Shown here: positions 34,284 through 42,833 of the stretch, piece after piece
Layout of the letters: every line of letters starts with the position of its first letter
Numbering within the stretch: position 1 is the stretch's first letter
Origin: Spirochaetales bacterium
GTDB lineage: Bacteria; Spirochaetota; Spirochaetia; SZUA-6; JAFGRV01
Reading direction: 5' to 3'
Assembly: GCA_016930085.1 (NCBI GenBank)
Contig: JAFGHO010000082.1
Coordinates: forward strand, 1-47,906
DNA: 47,906 nucleotides
The notes under the pieces: model-generated
Databases searched by the model: none
What the model was told of the DNA's origin: nothing
Seen by the model: only the letters and a program-made list of their open reading frames with translations
Made by a program: the position numbers and the translations under genes

Positions 34284-35191
34284 TCGAATGTGAAAACCTC
34301 GTAAAAATATATAAAACCACGGAGATCGAGGTTGTCGCGCTTCAGGGACTCGATCTGAAAGTCGATGACGGCGAATTTATTGCCGTCATCGGTAATTCCG
34401 GAAGCGGGAAAAGCACGCTGCTGAATATAATCGGCGGACTGGACAGGCCGTCAGCCGGAAAAATCAGCATCGCAGGCAGGGAGTTATACAAGCTGACGGA
34501 AAGGGAACTCGATCATTACAGACGCCGGACGGTCGGTTTCGTGTGGCAGAACAATTCGAGAAACCTCATCCCCTACCTCTCAGCCCTCGACAACGTGCGC
34601 CTTCCCATGGCGGGGATGTCCCTGAAGGAAAAAAACAGCAGGGCCCGCGAACTGCTCGAGATGGTCGGTCTGGATGATCGACGAAACCACAACCTCTTCG
34701 AACTGTCGGGCGGCGAACAGCAGCGTGCGGCGATTGCCATCGCATTGTCGAACAAACCCAGTCTCCTCCTCGCCGATGAACCGACCGGTTCCGTCGACAC
34801 CGGGGCGACGAACCGGATTCTCGGCATCCTGAGAGATTTGAACAAGACCCTCAAGGTGACCGTCGTCATCGTCACCCACGACCTTGACCTCTCGAAAAAA
34901 GTCGACCGCATTGTGGCGATCAGGGACGGCAAGGTGTCGAGCGAGTTTATCCACAATCGTTTTTACAGCCGTGAGTTCAAGAAACTACACGGGTCAAAGG
35001 CACCGCACGAGTTCGGTTTTTCGGGGGACTCATCGACACACATCGAAATGGTTGTTATGGACGGCTCCGGCCGCCTGCAGCTTCCCGCCGAATATGTCGA
35101 TGCATTGAAGGCGGAAGGGCATGACAAGCTGCTTGTTACAAAAGAAGGGCAGAAGATCATTCTGAGGATTCCGGAAAAAAAGAGGGAATGA
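34280..35191 (+). CDS. ABC ATPase fused to a C-terminal AbrB-like domain
   Basis: 303 aa, overlapping the preceding ATPase gene by 4 bp. Residues 1-225 are a complete LolD/MacB-type ATPase: Walker A GNSGSGKST, Q-loop FVWQNNS, signature LSGGEQQRAAIAIA, Walker B LLLADEPTGSVD, and switch VTHDLD. Residues about 225-250 are a linker. Residues about 254-298 read MVVMDGSGRLQLPAEYVDAL followed by GHDKLLVTKEGQKIILR, the pattern of a SpoVT/AbrB swapped-hairpin domain (D-x-x-GRx-x-LP, then a hydrophobic KLxV..GxxIxL hairpin). AbrB domains normally bind DNA as dimers; here the domain could dimerise the ATPase or link transport to transcription. It is the last gene of the operon. Confidence 0.95.
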   Translation: MIECENLVKIYKTTEIEVVALQGLDLKVDDGEFIAVIGNSGSGKSTLLNIIGGLDRPSAGKISIAGRELYKLTERELDHYRRRTVGFVWQNNSRNLIPYLSALDNVRLPMAGMSLKEKNSRARELLEMVGLDDRRNHNLFELSGGEQQRAAIAIALSNKPSLLLADEPTGSVDTGATNRILGILRDLNKTLKVTVVIVTHDLDLSKKVDRIVAIRDGKVSSEFIHNRFYSREFKKLHGSKAPHEFGFSGDSSTHIEMVVMDGSGRLQLPAEYVDALKAEGHDKLLVTKEGQKIILRIPEKKRE

Positions 35192-35259
35192 CCGGCCGCG
35201 CAAACGGGGTTGCCGGGACCTGCTTTCTTTTACGCACTGTTGATGACGTTTATATAGGA

Positions 35260-35297
35260 ACCAATGCGGATTGTCCTGAAGAACAATCCGCATTGGT
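35260..35297. terminator. Perfect 15-bp hairpin between converging genes
   Basis: ACCAATGCGGATTGT (35260-35274) pairs perfectly with ACAATCCGCATTGGT (35283-35297) across an 8-nt loop. It lies 68 bp after the transporter operon and 118 bp after the end of the converging dockerin gene. There is no T-tract on either strand, so it may be a bidirectional 3'-end stabiliser rather than a true intrinsic terminator. Confidence 0.5.
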
Positions 35298-35415
35298 GAG
35301 AAGGTGACCTTTGACACCAAAGTATCAACAAGTCAGGGTAAGGGATATACCCGCGATATCATTCACATCCATTGTCCGGCCGTATAACACGTCAAGGTGC
35401 ACGTACCTTCGATAT

Positions 35416-36255
35416 CTACCTGCCCCACTTTTCCACCGCCTGGTTTCCGAGTGCCTGCTCGCCCGCAGAGTTTGCATGGCAACCGTCCGCTACCTCTGAG
35501 TTACGAAGCGTGAAGGTCCCGGAGTATATCACGTTCAGCGACGAATCATTACCCGCTTGCTGCGCGAGTCTGTCGGTCGACGGAGGTCCGTCCGCCCCTC
35601 CCGCCAGCGTACACACGTTGCCCTCCGGGTAAAGCGGCTGACCGGTGATGTAGATCGTCGCGCCGGGTGCCGCATGCTGCTTCGCGGCTGCGATCATCTG
35701 TTTCACTTCATCGTATGTCGCTCCCTGCGGGAAAATGCACACCTGCACCCACACCGCGGACGGCTTTCCGTATCTGGCCGACTGCTGGTCGAACAACTGC
35801 CATGAACTGGAATTGGGGTCAGTCCAGTTCTGGACGACCATACCTCCCGTCCCGTAACCACCCCACATACGCTGGCCGCCGACCGCACGATACCCGTTCG
35901 CGACATTCTCGGCCATCGAACATCCGCAGTAGCCCATCGTGTTAGGCCCACCGCTTGCGGGCGGCGATGTGGGATCCGGTGTCGATGTCGACGGGCATGA
36001 CAGCTGGGATACCAGCCCTACCGAGTACTGTGCGACACGAAGGGCATCGACGATATTTATATCGGCGTCCCCGTTGACATCCGCAACCGAGGAATCGAAA
36101 TTCGCCGGATACAGGCCCACTGCGTACTGGGCGATGAGGAGTGCATCAACAATGTCGGCCTCCCCGTTTGCATTGACATCACCGCATGACGCCGCAAACG
36201 CCTGACCCAGGCTGAATGCGATCAGAATTACTACGATAAACACCTTTTTTCTCAT
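35416..36255 (-). CDS. Secreted dockerin protein with SGNH-hydrolase-like C-terminal part
   Basis: 279 aa from the ATG at 36255, chosen for AAAGGAG 8 bp upstream and a clean signal peptide (MRKKVFIVVILIAFSLGQ, cleaved near AFA-A). Residues about 25-85 are a dockerin type I domain with two calcium-loop units: CGDVNANGEADIVDALLIA and DVNGDADINIVDALRVA. A Pro/Ser/Thr linker follows (TSTPDPTSPPASGG). The remaining 165 residues resemble an SGNH/GDSL-type fold: a W/Y-rich middle, then VWVQVCIFPQG, a helix TYDEVKQMIAAAKQH, TIYITGQPLYP, and the terminal DGCHANSAGEQALG, which looks like block V (DxxH). The usual GDS block is not recognisable, so catalysis is uncertain. The dockerin should bind a cohesin; a cohesin-like lipoprotein is at 22172-22843. 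Confidence 0.88.
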   Translation of the reverse strand: MRKKVFIVVILIAFSLGQAFAASCGDVNANGEADIVDALLIAQYAVGLYPANFDSSVADVNGDADINIVDALRVAQYSVGLVSQLSCPSTSTPDPTSPPASGGPNTMGYCGCSMAENVANGYRAVGGQRMWGGYGTGGMVVQNWTDPNSSSWQLFDQQSARYGKPSAVWVQVCIFPQGATYDEVKQMIAAAKQHAAPGATIYITGQPLYPEGNVCTLAGGADGPPSTDRLAQQAGNDSSLNVIYSGTFTLRNSEVADGCHANSAGEQALGNQAVEKWGR

Positions 36256-36610
36256 TTTTGAAACTCCTTTTTTATAAAATTCATCCGAAGCGTCCTCACT
36301 CCGGTGTATTAAATGCATCTACAATAGTACGTTTCATTGTACCCGGTTCTCCGTAACGGTAAACCTTCGGTTTGCCGTAAAAATACCGAAGGCGGATCGA
36401 TCGCGACAACACCCTTTTTGATTTGAAATATGGCTGGATATTTCTTTCAAAGCGAGTCAATGGCACACCGGGTTCACCGGGTATTGATTTCAGGTACGAT
36501 TGTATGTTATTATGACATCAGAATACTGAAAAGGCGTGATGTATTGCGGTAACGACAACTCAATAGCGTACAAATATATTCGCATGCATATATAATGCGG
36601 CAGAAACAAT
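36256..36610. other. Divergent regulatory region with an inverted repeat
   Basis: It separates the dockerin gene (minus) from the hybrid kinase (plus). It contains an 8-bp inverted repeat CCTTCGGT (36364-36371) / ACCGAAGG (36385-36392). A possible minus-strand promoter is TTTACC-N16-TACAAT around 36335-36362. A plus-strand promoter is at 36484-36513. A direct repeat CACCGGGT occurs twice near 36465-36482. A second TATAAT at 36591-36596 precedes the kinase start. Confidence 0.45.
36484..36513 (+). promoter_or_regulatory. Candidate promoter for the hybrid kinase
   Basis: TTGATT (36484-36489), an 18-bp spacer, TATTAT (36508-36513). The predicted start is near 36520, about 90 nt before the ATG at 36611. 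Confidence 0.5.
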
Positions 36611-39529
36611 ATGGATGATTCGATGTCAAAAAAAACCCGGCCTCGTTTCGGTGTTCTCACCGACTGGTTTCAGGGATATTATCAGTCCGAACTTATATCA
36701 GGAATCGAACACGAGGCAAAACGTAATAATATCGATGTTTTTTATTTCGTGGGCCGCTCGATCAATTCACCCTACCCCCATGAAGAGGGTTTTAATGTCG
36801 TCTACGATATGGCACTCGACGCCTCACTCGACGGCCTCGCGATACTTCCGATGATCACCAACTTCAGTACGGACAAGCAGGTGTCGGAATTCGTTTCCCG
36901 GTACGCGTCCCTTCCTCTCGTCACCATCGGCTTTACATCAACTCACGGCAACGCGATACTCACGAACAATGTGAACGGATTTCACTCACTCGTCCGGCAC
37001 CTCACCGACGATCACGGCTACAGGAAACTCGCGTTCGTAAACGGTCCCGGGAAAAGCCCCGATGCAATCGAACGATCGGGAATTTATACGTCCGTGTTGC
37101 GATCCGGGGGAATACCGCTTGATTCCTCTCTTATAACAAGCGGCAACTTTTCAACCCCCTCCGGCAGAGAGGCGGTACGGACCTACATTGATGAACGAGG
37201 CCTCATACCGGGACGGGACATGGATGTGATCGTCTGCGCGAACGACCAGATGGCATGGGGCGTTTTGAACGAACTCGAAGACCGCGGCTTCAATGTACCC
37301 CGTGATGTCGCGGTTACCGGATTCGACGACATCCTTTACTCAATTTTTGAAGAACCGACAATCACTACCGTGAACCCGCATGTTTTTGAAATCGGTAAAA
37401 CCGCAGTATCACTTCTCCAATCATACGACCCCGCAAGAAAGGACACGGTCTTCAACGCCGAACTCGTTATTCGCGACTCATGCGGCTGTGGCGGCGGTCG
37501 AACAAAATACAAAGGGGGTACTATCGCCCCCCGCCCGGAAACCCCTGCAAGAAAGCCGGATACCGAAAAACCCATAGCACCTGAAAACATCATCGGGCTG
37601 ACTGGACAGGGCAGGGAGATGGTCATGCGTTTTGTAAAAACAATCTTCATTCTGGACGATCTCAAACGTTTGAAAAACACGAGTGAGCTGGACGAGTGGC
37701 TGGTCCGTATTCTGCCTGATTTTAAAATAAAAAGCGCCTTTCTCTTTCTCTACACGGATTTGCCCGCCCCCTCGGATTGCGTCAAACTCATCTCGGGCTA
37801 CGGCAGGAAGCACCGTGACAAGGACGTAAGGGAGAAAACCCTTGTCTTACAATCGGTGTTCGGCGATATACTTGTTCACGACGAGAGACGATCCTCCTGC
37901 ATCCTCCCGCTGTTCTATGAAGACGAGCAGTACGGGTTTATCGCGGTTGACGTCAACAACTATGCGTCGCTTGTATACGACACATTGAACGGGCCGATCG
38001 GCAGTACGATAAAGAACATGCGTCTCATGGTAGAGGTGAAAAGCGTGAATGAAAAGCTGGAAGAGACGAACCGCATGCTTTACAAGGCAAACGAACAAAA
38101 AACCCAGTTTTTCATCAATGTCGCACATGAGATGAAAACACCGCTTACGCTGATCCAGAATTACCTCGAACGCATTCTGGCACGCAGCAACCCCGATCCG
38201 GAACTGCATATCGTCAAACAGAACATCGATATCCTGATCGAAAATATGGTTAATTTTCTCGATGCGGAACGGCTCGAAAAAGGGAGAATGTCGTTTTCAC
38301 ATGATTCATTCGTCGATCTCTGTGAATCCGTACGGGAAAAGTGCATACTGTTCAGGTCCATTGCCGCAAAAAAAGACATTACCATAGAACTCAACACCAT
38401 GAATAATATCGTCGTCAAAATCGACCCGTGGGCACTCGACCGGGTATTGAATAATTTGATTGAAAACGCGATCAAATATACGCCGCCGGGCGGGAGGGTC
38501 GCGGTAGAAGTGGGAAGAAAAGCCGGCAAGGCGGTATTCCGCGTAAGCGATAACGGGCCCGGGCTTTCCAAAGAGACAATCGAACACCTATTCGAACCGT
38601 ATTACCAGCTTTCGAGGAAACGGTCGAGTAAACAGGGCATCGGCGTTGGATTGTCGATCGTGAAGAAAATCCTTGACGATCTTGGTGCATCGATCGTCGT
38701 TGCCAAAAGCAAAAGCGGCGGTGCCAGTTTCACCGTTGATTTTATCGAGAGTAAAGAAACTCCCGGCGAAAAAGGTCTCTCCGATATTCCTCTTTCCGAA
38801 CCCGCGGCAGATATTATCTCCCCCGGGGATATCACGGAAGATGAGATATCAGGCGATAAACCCTCGATACTCATTGTCGACGACAATGTACAGATGCTTG
38901 ATTTCCTTAAAACGTCACTCAAAAAAACGTACGACATATTTCCGGCACTGAACGCACGTGAAGCGCTCGCCCGGCTCGAATCCATGAAACCTCCTGAGTT
39001 GATCATTTCGGATGTCATGATGGACGGTATGGACGGACATTCGTTCCTTGCCATGCTTGCCGGAAAAGATGAATATTGCGATATTCCCTTTATTTTTCTA
39101 TCCGCGGCAAACGAGCGGGACGAGGCGTTACACGGTCTGGAAGGCGGCGCGATCGATTATATCAGAAAACCGTTTTCCATTAAAGAACTCGAGAAAAAAA
39201 TAGAATCCATTATCGCGCTGCGGGACAACATTCAGAAACGGGAGATAATGAAAATACGTAAAGGGATCGACGGTATGCTTTCGAGGATTGGGGGATTGAA
39301 AAAACGGAAATCAGAAAAAACCTTCGATTCCCTCTGTATCAAATACGGTCTTTCTGCCCGCGAAAAGGAAATCGCATCCCTCCTTCTGGAAGGATTTCTC
39401 AACAAGGAGATCGCCTACCGGCTTCACGTGTCCAAACGGGCGGTCGAATACCACATCACCGGCATCTTCAAAAAAGTCGGCGTCACACGGAAATACGATC
39501 TCATCACGAAATTCAATGCGCAGCCCTGA
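36611..39529 (+). CDS. LacI-type-sensor / histidine kinase / receiver / LuxR hybrid regulator
   Basis: 972 aa in one chain, with no signal peptide or membrane helix, so it is cytoplasmic. Residues about 10-295 form a LacI/PBP1-like ligand-binding domain without the LacI helix-turn-helix (FGVLTDWFQGYYQSELISGI, VICANDQMAWGVLNELEDRG, DVAVTGFDDI) and end in DSCGCGGG. A linker/GAF-like region follows (340-480). The kinase core has the H-box NVAHEMKTPL (H about 506), N-box NNLIENAIKYTPPGG, G1 DNGPGLS, and G2 GIGVGLSIVKK. The receiver spans about 752-870 (acceptor D801 in ISDVMMDG, Lys in YIRKPF). A LuxR-type HTH closes the protein (about 905-970: LSAREKEIASLLLEG, NKEIAYRLHVSKRAVEYHI). It probably senses an imported sugar and regulates transcription directly. 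The ATG lacks a good ribosome-binding site; an ATG at 36623 is possible. Confidence 0.93.
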   Translation: MDDSMSKKTRPRFGVLTDWFQGYYQSELISGIEHEAKRNNIDVFYFVGRSINSPYPHEEGFNVVYDMALDASLDGLAILPMITNFSTDKQVSEFVSRYASLPLVTIGFTSTHGNAILTNNVNGFHSLVRHLTDDHGYRKLAFVNGPGKSPDAIERSGIYTSVLRSGGIPLDSSLITSGNFSTPSGREAVRTYIDERGLIPGRDMDVIVCANDQMAWGVLNELEDRGFNVPRDVAVTGFDDILYSIFEEPTITTVNPHVFEIGKTAVSLLQSYDPARKDTVFNAELVIRDSCGCGGGRTKYKGGTIAPRPETPARKPDTEKPIAPENIIGLTGQGREMVMRFVKTIFILDDLKRLKNTSELDEWLVRILPDFKIKSAFLFLYTDLPAPSDCVKLISGYGRKHRDKDVREKTLVLQSVFGDILVHDERRSSCILPLFYEDEQYGFIAVDVNNYASLVYDTLNGPIGSTIKNMRLMVEVKSVNEKLEETNRMLYKANEQKTQFFINVAHEMKTPLTLIQNYLERILARSNPDPELHIVKQNIDILIENMVNFLDAERLEKGRMSFSHDSFVDLCESVREKCILFRSIAAKKDITIELNTMNNIVVKIDPWALDRVLNNLIENAIKYTPPGGRVAVEVGRKAGKAVFRVSDNGPGLSKETIEHLFEPYYQLSRKRSSKQGIGVGLSIVKKILDDLGASIVVAKSKSGGASFTVDFIESKETPGEKGLSDIPLSEPAADIISPGDITEDEISGDKPSILIVDDNVQMLDFLKTSLKKTYDIFPALNAREALARLESMKPPELIISDVMMDGMDGHSFLAMLAGKDEYCDIPFIFLSAANERDEALHGLEGGAIDYIRKPFSIKELEKKIESIIALRDNIQKREIMKIRKGIDGMLSRIGGLKKRKSEKTFDSLCIKYGLSAREKEIASLLLEGFLNKEIAYRLHVSKRAVEYHITGIFKKVGVTRKYDLITKFNAQP

Positions 39530-39719
39530 ACGCTTCGGGTCTACCGGTTTATATAATGTGCTTATACCCATTCCGTGTTTGCCGTTTCCGGGTCAAGCGT
39601 ATGTCGGGTCCGGCGGTTTGTATTTTCGGTTGTATTCTTCTTTTTAGAAACAATTATTCGTAATGGTCGGCCCTGAAGGTATTTATATATAAAGCGTGGG
39701 GTGGGCGGTATCTGTGTTT
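39530..39719. other. Noncoding gap after the hybrid kinase
   Basis: About 190 bp between converging genes. I see no gene, hairpin terminator or repeat; composition becomes AT-rich towards 39720. Confidence 0.4.
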
Positions 39720-40265
39720 TTAGAGACGAAGTATCCAAAATGGTAAATAATGACTTGTATAAGTGGAAATCAATCTATTCCGACCCGGTAAATGCTGAAT
39801 TATCCTAAACAATTGTCGTAAATTCCTTCGAGGATTACATCGCAGGTTTTCCTCTTCTCTTTTCCAATAACTGAATGTTTTTTTCAATTTCTGAAAAACC
39901 TTATTATTCCCATATTTCTCCACCAACGCCAAAAACAACTCCAACAACCAACGCAAAAGCTGCGCGATACTATAAGAATTCAAATCCGAGTGCAACAGCT
40001 TGATCTTTCGATACATCTCCTCAGGAAAATACACATGCACATGCTCCCTGCTTTCATCGGGATTAAACGATACCGGTTGATACCGGCTCATCCGTTGTTT
40101 TCCCCATTGATGCTCCCTAACGATCAAAGGATCGACAAGGGAGATGATCCCGACAATCACACCGGACAACGAACACCTAGTACCGAATAATCGGAAATTC
40201 CTCAGATTCTCTTTCATTGTACCGGGAATGATAAAATGGAATTCACGCAAATGCGATTGTATCAT
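39720..40265 (-). CDS. Small orphan protein, possible ribbon-helix-helix-like
   Basis: 181 aa with a good ribosome-binding site (AGGAG, 6 bp before the ATG). It is not recognised. The middle (residues about 72-115: REHVHVYFPEEMYRKIKLLH, then SIAQLLRWLLELFLALVEKYG) looks like a ribbon-helix-helix or similar DNA-binding fold, with a basic strand and two amphipathic helices. The C-terminal 60 residues are strongly basic and aromatic (KLKKTFSYWKREEENLRCNP, RRNLRQLFRIIQHLPGRNR). Composition is AT-rich and unlike the neighbours, suggesting recent acquisition or a repeated genomic family. It could resemble small spirochaetal proteins of the DUF1564 kind, but that is a guess. No transposase or inverted repeat ends are seen. 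Confidence 0.55.
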   Translation of the reverse strand: MIQSHLREFHFIIPGTMKENLRNFRLFGTRCSLSGVIVGIISLVDPLIVREHQWGKQRMSRYQPVSFNPDESREHVHVYFPEEMYRKIKLLHSDLNSYSIAQLLRWLLELFLALVEKYGNNKVFQKLKKTFSYWKREEENLRCNPRRNLRQLFRIIQHLPGRNRLISTYTSHYLPFWILRL

Positions 40266-40700
40266 ATGCCACTCCTAAAGCAACTATTCTCATACATTGT
40301 ATAACGCTTAAAAAGTGCATGCCGCTTGGAATTTTTATCTTAAAGGAAATAAAAAAAGCCGGACAACCGATTAATGCGGTATTCTCCTGTCGTGATCATT
40401 TAACGATAATCATTAGACTAGCAATCATGTATAGATATTTTTGAATTACATTTTAACATTGGAGAAAGAAGCATCGATCAAATGGCTATATTATAGCCAG
40501 GCAGACTCCTACTGCGGTTTTATCACATACAGTTTTAATTATCACTAACTTGTTTCAATATAGACAATTATAGTAAATGTCAAAAAACAGTATGCTTTTT
40601 GAGAAAAGCGCTAAAACCCGGCTTAAATATGCAAGTCACTCTATAATAAACAGATAACAAACATTTCAATATGAACTCTTGTAATTGTGAGAAGTCCGGG
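40266..40700. other. AT-rich noncoding stretch
   Basis: About 435 bp, clearly AT-richer than the rest of the window, between the chemotaxis receptor's 3' end and the orphan gene, both on the minus strand. Two adjacent small hairpins occur: GGCTAT-ATT-ATAGCC (40484-40498) and GCAG-N7-CTGC (40501-40515). A minus-strand TTGACA (40583-40578) with TATATT 15 bp on (40562-40557) could be a weak promoter for the orphan gene. No reading frame is supported. Confidence 0.45.
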
Positions 40701-42833
40701 CTAAAACTCCTCAAAATCCGAATCCAGGGTATCCGGTTTGTCTTTCTGTCCCATATCAAGGTCGATTCCCTCATCCCCCTTCTTTTTCCGGTCATCGTCC
40801 GCGACGGCGATTCCCGTCTGCTCTTTTTCTCCCGATGTCCGCTTGTAGCTTCCGGTATGATGAACGATACGGGCGACATGCCCCTTCTCCGACTTTTTTT
40901 TCATATCGATGACTCGTTCGAGACGCATTTGTTTCCCGTCGCCATATTCCTTTCCATTCGTCTTGAAGAACTCGACCGTGGATTGAAGCTGTTCTGCCTG
41001 GCTTGCTAATTCTTCTGAGGTGGCCGCCATCTCCGCCGTTGAAGAGGCATTCTGTTGAATGACCGAATCAAGCTGTATGATCGCCTTATTGATCTGGTCG
41101 GTCCCCGAGTTCTGTTCCTTGCAGGCCGCACTTATTTCCTGAACAAGTTCGGCCGTTTTCTGGATGTCCGGAACAATTCTCCGAAGTAGTTCACCGGCTT
41201 TTTCGGCAACGGCCACACTTGTGGTCGAAAGTTCGGAAATCTCTCCGGCCGCAACCTGGCTTCTTTCGGCCAGTTTCCGCACTTCGGCGGCGACAACGGC
41301 AAATCCCTTCCCGTGTTCCCCTGCCCGTGCCGCTTCAATGGCTGCATTCAGGGCAAGCATGTTGGTCGAGCGGGCGATCTCTTCGATAATCCTGATTTTC
41401 TCCGCGATTTCCTTCATTGCCCCAACCGTATCATCAACCGCTTTCCCGCCTTCCCGGGCGTCCTGCGCCGCCTTGAGTGAAATTTTCTCCGTCTGAAGGG
41501 CATTGTCCGCGTTCTGGCGTATGTTGGAACCCATTTCCTCCATGGCGGAAGAAACCTGCTCGGCGGCCGCGGCCTGCTCGTTCGCACCCTGGGAAATTTC
41601 CTCGGTACTCGAAGAAAGTTGCTGGCTGCCGGAAGCGACATTGACGGCCGCCGTTTTTATCGTTGAAATGACGTCGCTGAGATTATCGATCATGGTTTTC
41701 ATAGATAAGAGCAGTTTCCCCATTTCATCTTTACGGTCGACGAGGACCCGCATGGCCAGATTTCCGTCCGCGAGCTTGTTTGCGATTGAAACCGAATAAT
41801 TCAATGGTTGTGTAATTCCGCGTGTTATGACAAATGCCATCGCGATCGCGATAATCACGCAGATGACAAGAAGTATTGAAGAGATGATAATTGCACTCTG
41901 CTGTCTTTCCATTGCGACTTCAAGCGATGCTTCTTTTGCCGGATCGATCGTGTTTTCCATGACATCATCAAGGGTGGTGACAATTGAAGCATAGCTGGTA
42001 TCAAGATCGTTTTCAAGTCCGGTCATTTCGACGATATTGACATGAACCTGTTCCGCATAATCGGTGAATTCATCGAGATCGCTTCTCAGGGTCTCGACGA
42101 CCCTCAGCATGGCCGCTTCCCTGCCGATAACCTCGGCCCATGCATCAATCCCTTCGGACGCCACATCAAGCCGGCTCTTTACTCCGTTCCACAGTTCTTC
42201 CGTTTGAATATACGAATAGTCATGGGAGACGGTCTGCAGGTGAAGAAAATTGGCGATGACCTCCTCGTTCATTACCATGTCAATGGCACTCCACCGTATC
42301 ATCTCTCTTATATTTCCCGATTTTTCGGCGCGTTCTTTGGCCGGATCGATCGTTTTCTCCATTGTTGTTTGAAGGAGTTTAATCGTCTCGGTTATAATCA
42401 AATCCCAGTTTTCTCTGAATATATCGAGATTTCCGAGCCGTTCCCGATAACTATCGGAAATGGTTTTAATGGCACCGATCCGGGTTTTGATCTGTCCGGC
42501 TATGTTCACAAGCTCCGGATTCCCGCCGACAAGAGCGTCCCATTCACGCATACCCGCATTCAATGTATTGAACCGGTTTTCGACTTCAATCATATTCACA
42601 TGACTTCTGTCAAGACGGTACATCGCGATCGCGTTGATAACGGCGAGTGCTTTCTGTGTGATTCCTTCATTCATCACCATGTCGATGTCTCCCCACTCCG
42701 CATATTCGACAAACAGGGAACGCAGACCGATAATATTGAAAAGGCCCAATACGCCGATCACCAGCGTGATGATGATAATGATGACAAAACCAAGGGTAAT
42801 TTTACCACCCGTACTGATATCCCTGAATTTCAT
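40701..42833 (-). CDS. Methyl-accepting chemotaxis protein
   Basis: 710 aa from ATG 42833, chosen for AAGGAGG 8 bp upstream. The layout is a membrane helix (ITLGFVIIIIITLVIGVLGLF), then a periplasmic helical sensor of about 290 residues with an internal duplication (IDMVMNE...TMEKTIDPAKERA and IDMVMNE...VMENTIDPAKEAS). A second helix follows (SAIIISSILLVICVIIAIAMA), then HAMP (ITQPLNYSVSIANKLADGNL) and the signalling hairpin with tip STNMLALNAAIEAARAGEHG and GFAVVAAEVRKLAERS. The two-bundle sensor looks like the helical bimodular (HBM) type, which binds organic acids in known cases. A basic/acidic tail of about 70 residues ends in DFEEF, a possible tether for CheR/CheB. No che genes lie nearby. 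Confidence 0.95.
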   Translation of the reverse strand: MKFRDISTGGKITLGFVIIIIITLVIGVLGLFNIIGLRSLFVEYAEWGDIDMVMNEGITQKALAVINAIAMYRLDRSHVNMIEVENRFNTLNAGMREWDALVGGNPELVNIAGQIKTRIGAIKTISDSYRERLGNLDIFRENWDLIITETIKLLQTTMEKTIDPAKERAEKSGNIREMIRWSAIDMVMNEEVIANFLHLQTVSHDYSYIQTEELWNGVKSRLDVASEGIDAWAEVIGREAAMLRVVETLRSDLDEFTDYAEQVHVNIVEMTGLENDLDTSYASIVTTLDDVMENTIDPAKEASLEVAMERQQSAIIISSILLVICVIIAIAMAFVITRGITQPLNYSVSIANKLADGNLAMRVLVDRKDEMGKLLLSMKTMIDNLSDVISTIKTAAVNVASGSQQLSSSTEEISQGANEQAAAAEQVSSAMEEMGSNIRQNADNALQTEKISLKAAQDAREGGKAVDDTVGAMKEIAEKIRIIEEIARSTNMLALNAAIEAARAGEHGKGFAVVAAEVRKLAERSQVAAGEISELSTTSVAVAEKAGELLRRIVPDIQKTAELVQEISAACKEQNSGTDQINKAIIQLDSVIQQNASSTAEMAATSEELASQAEQLQSTVEFFKTNGKEYGDGKQMRLERVIDMKKKSEKGHVARIVHHTGSYKRTSGEKEQTGIAVADDDRKKKGDEGIDLDMGQKDKPDTLDSDFEEF

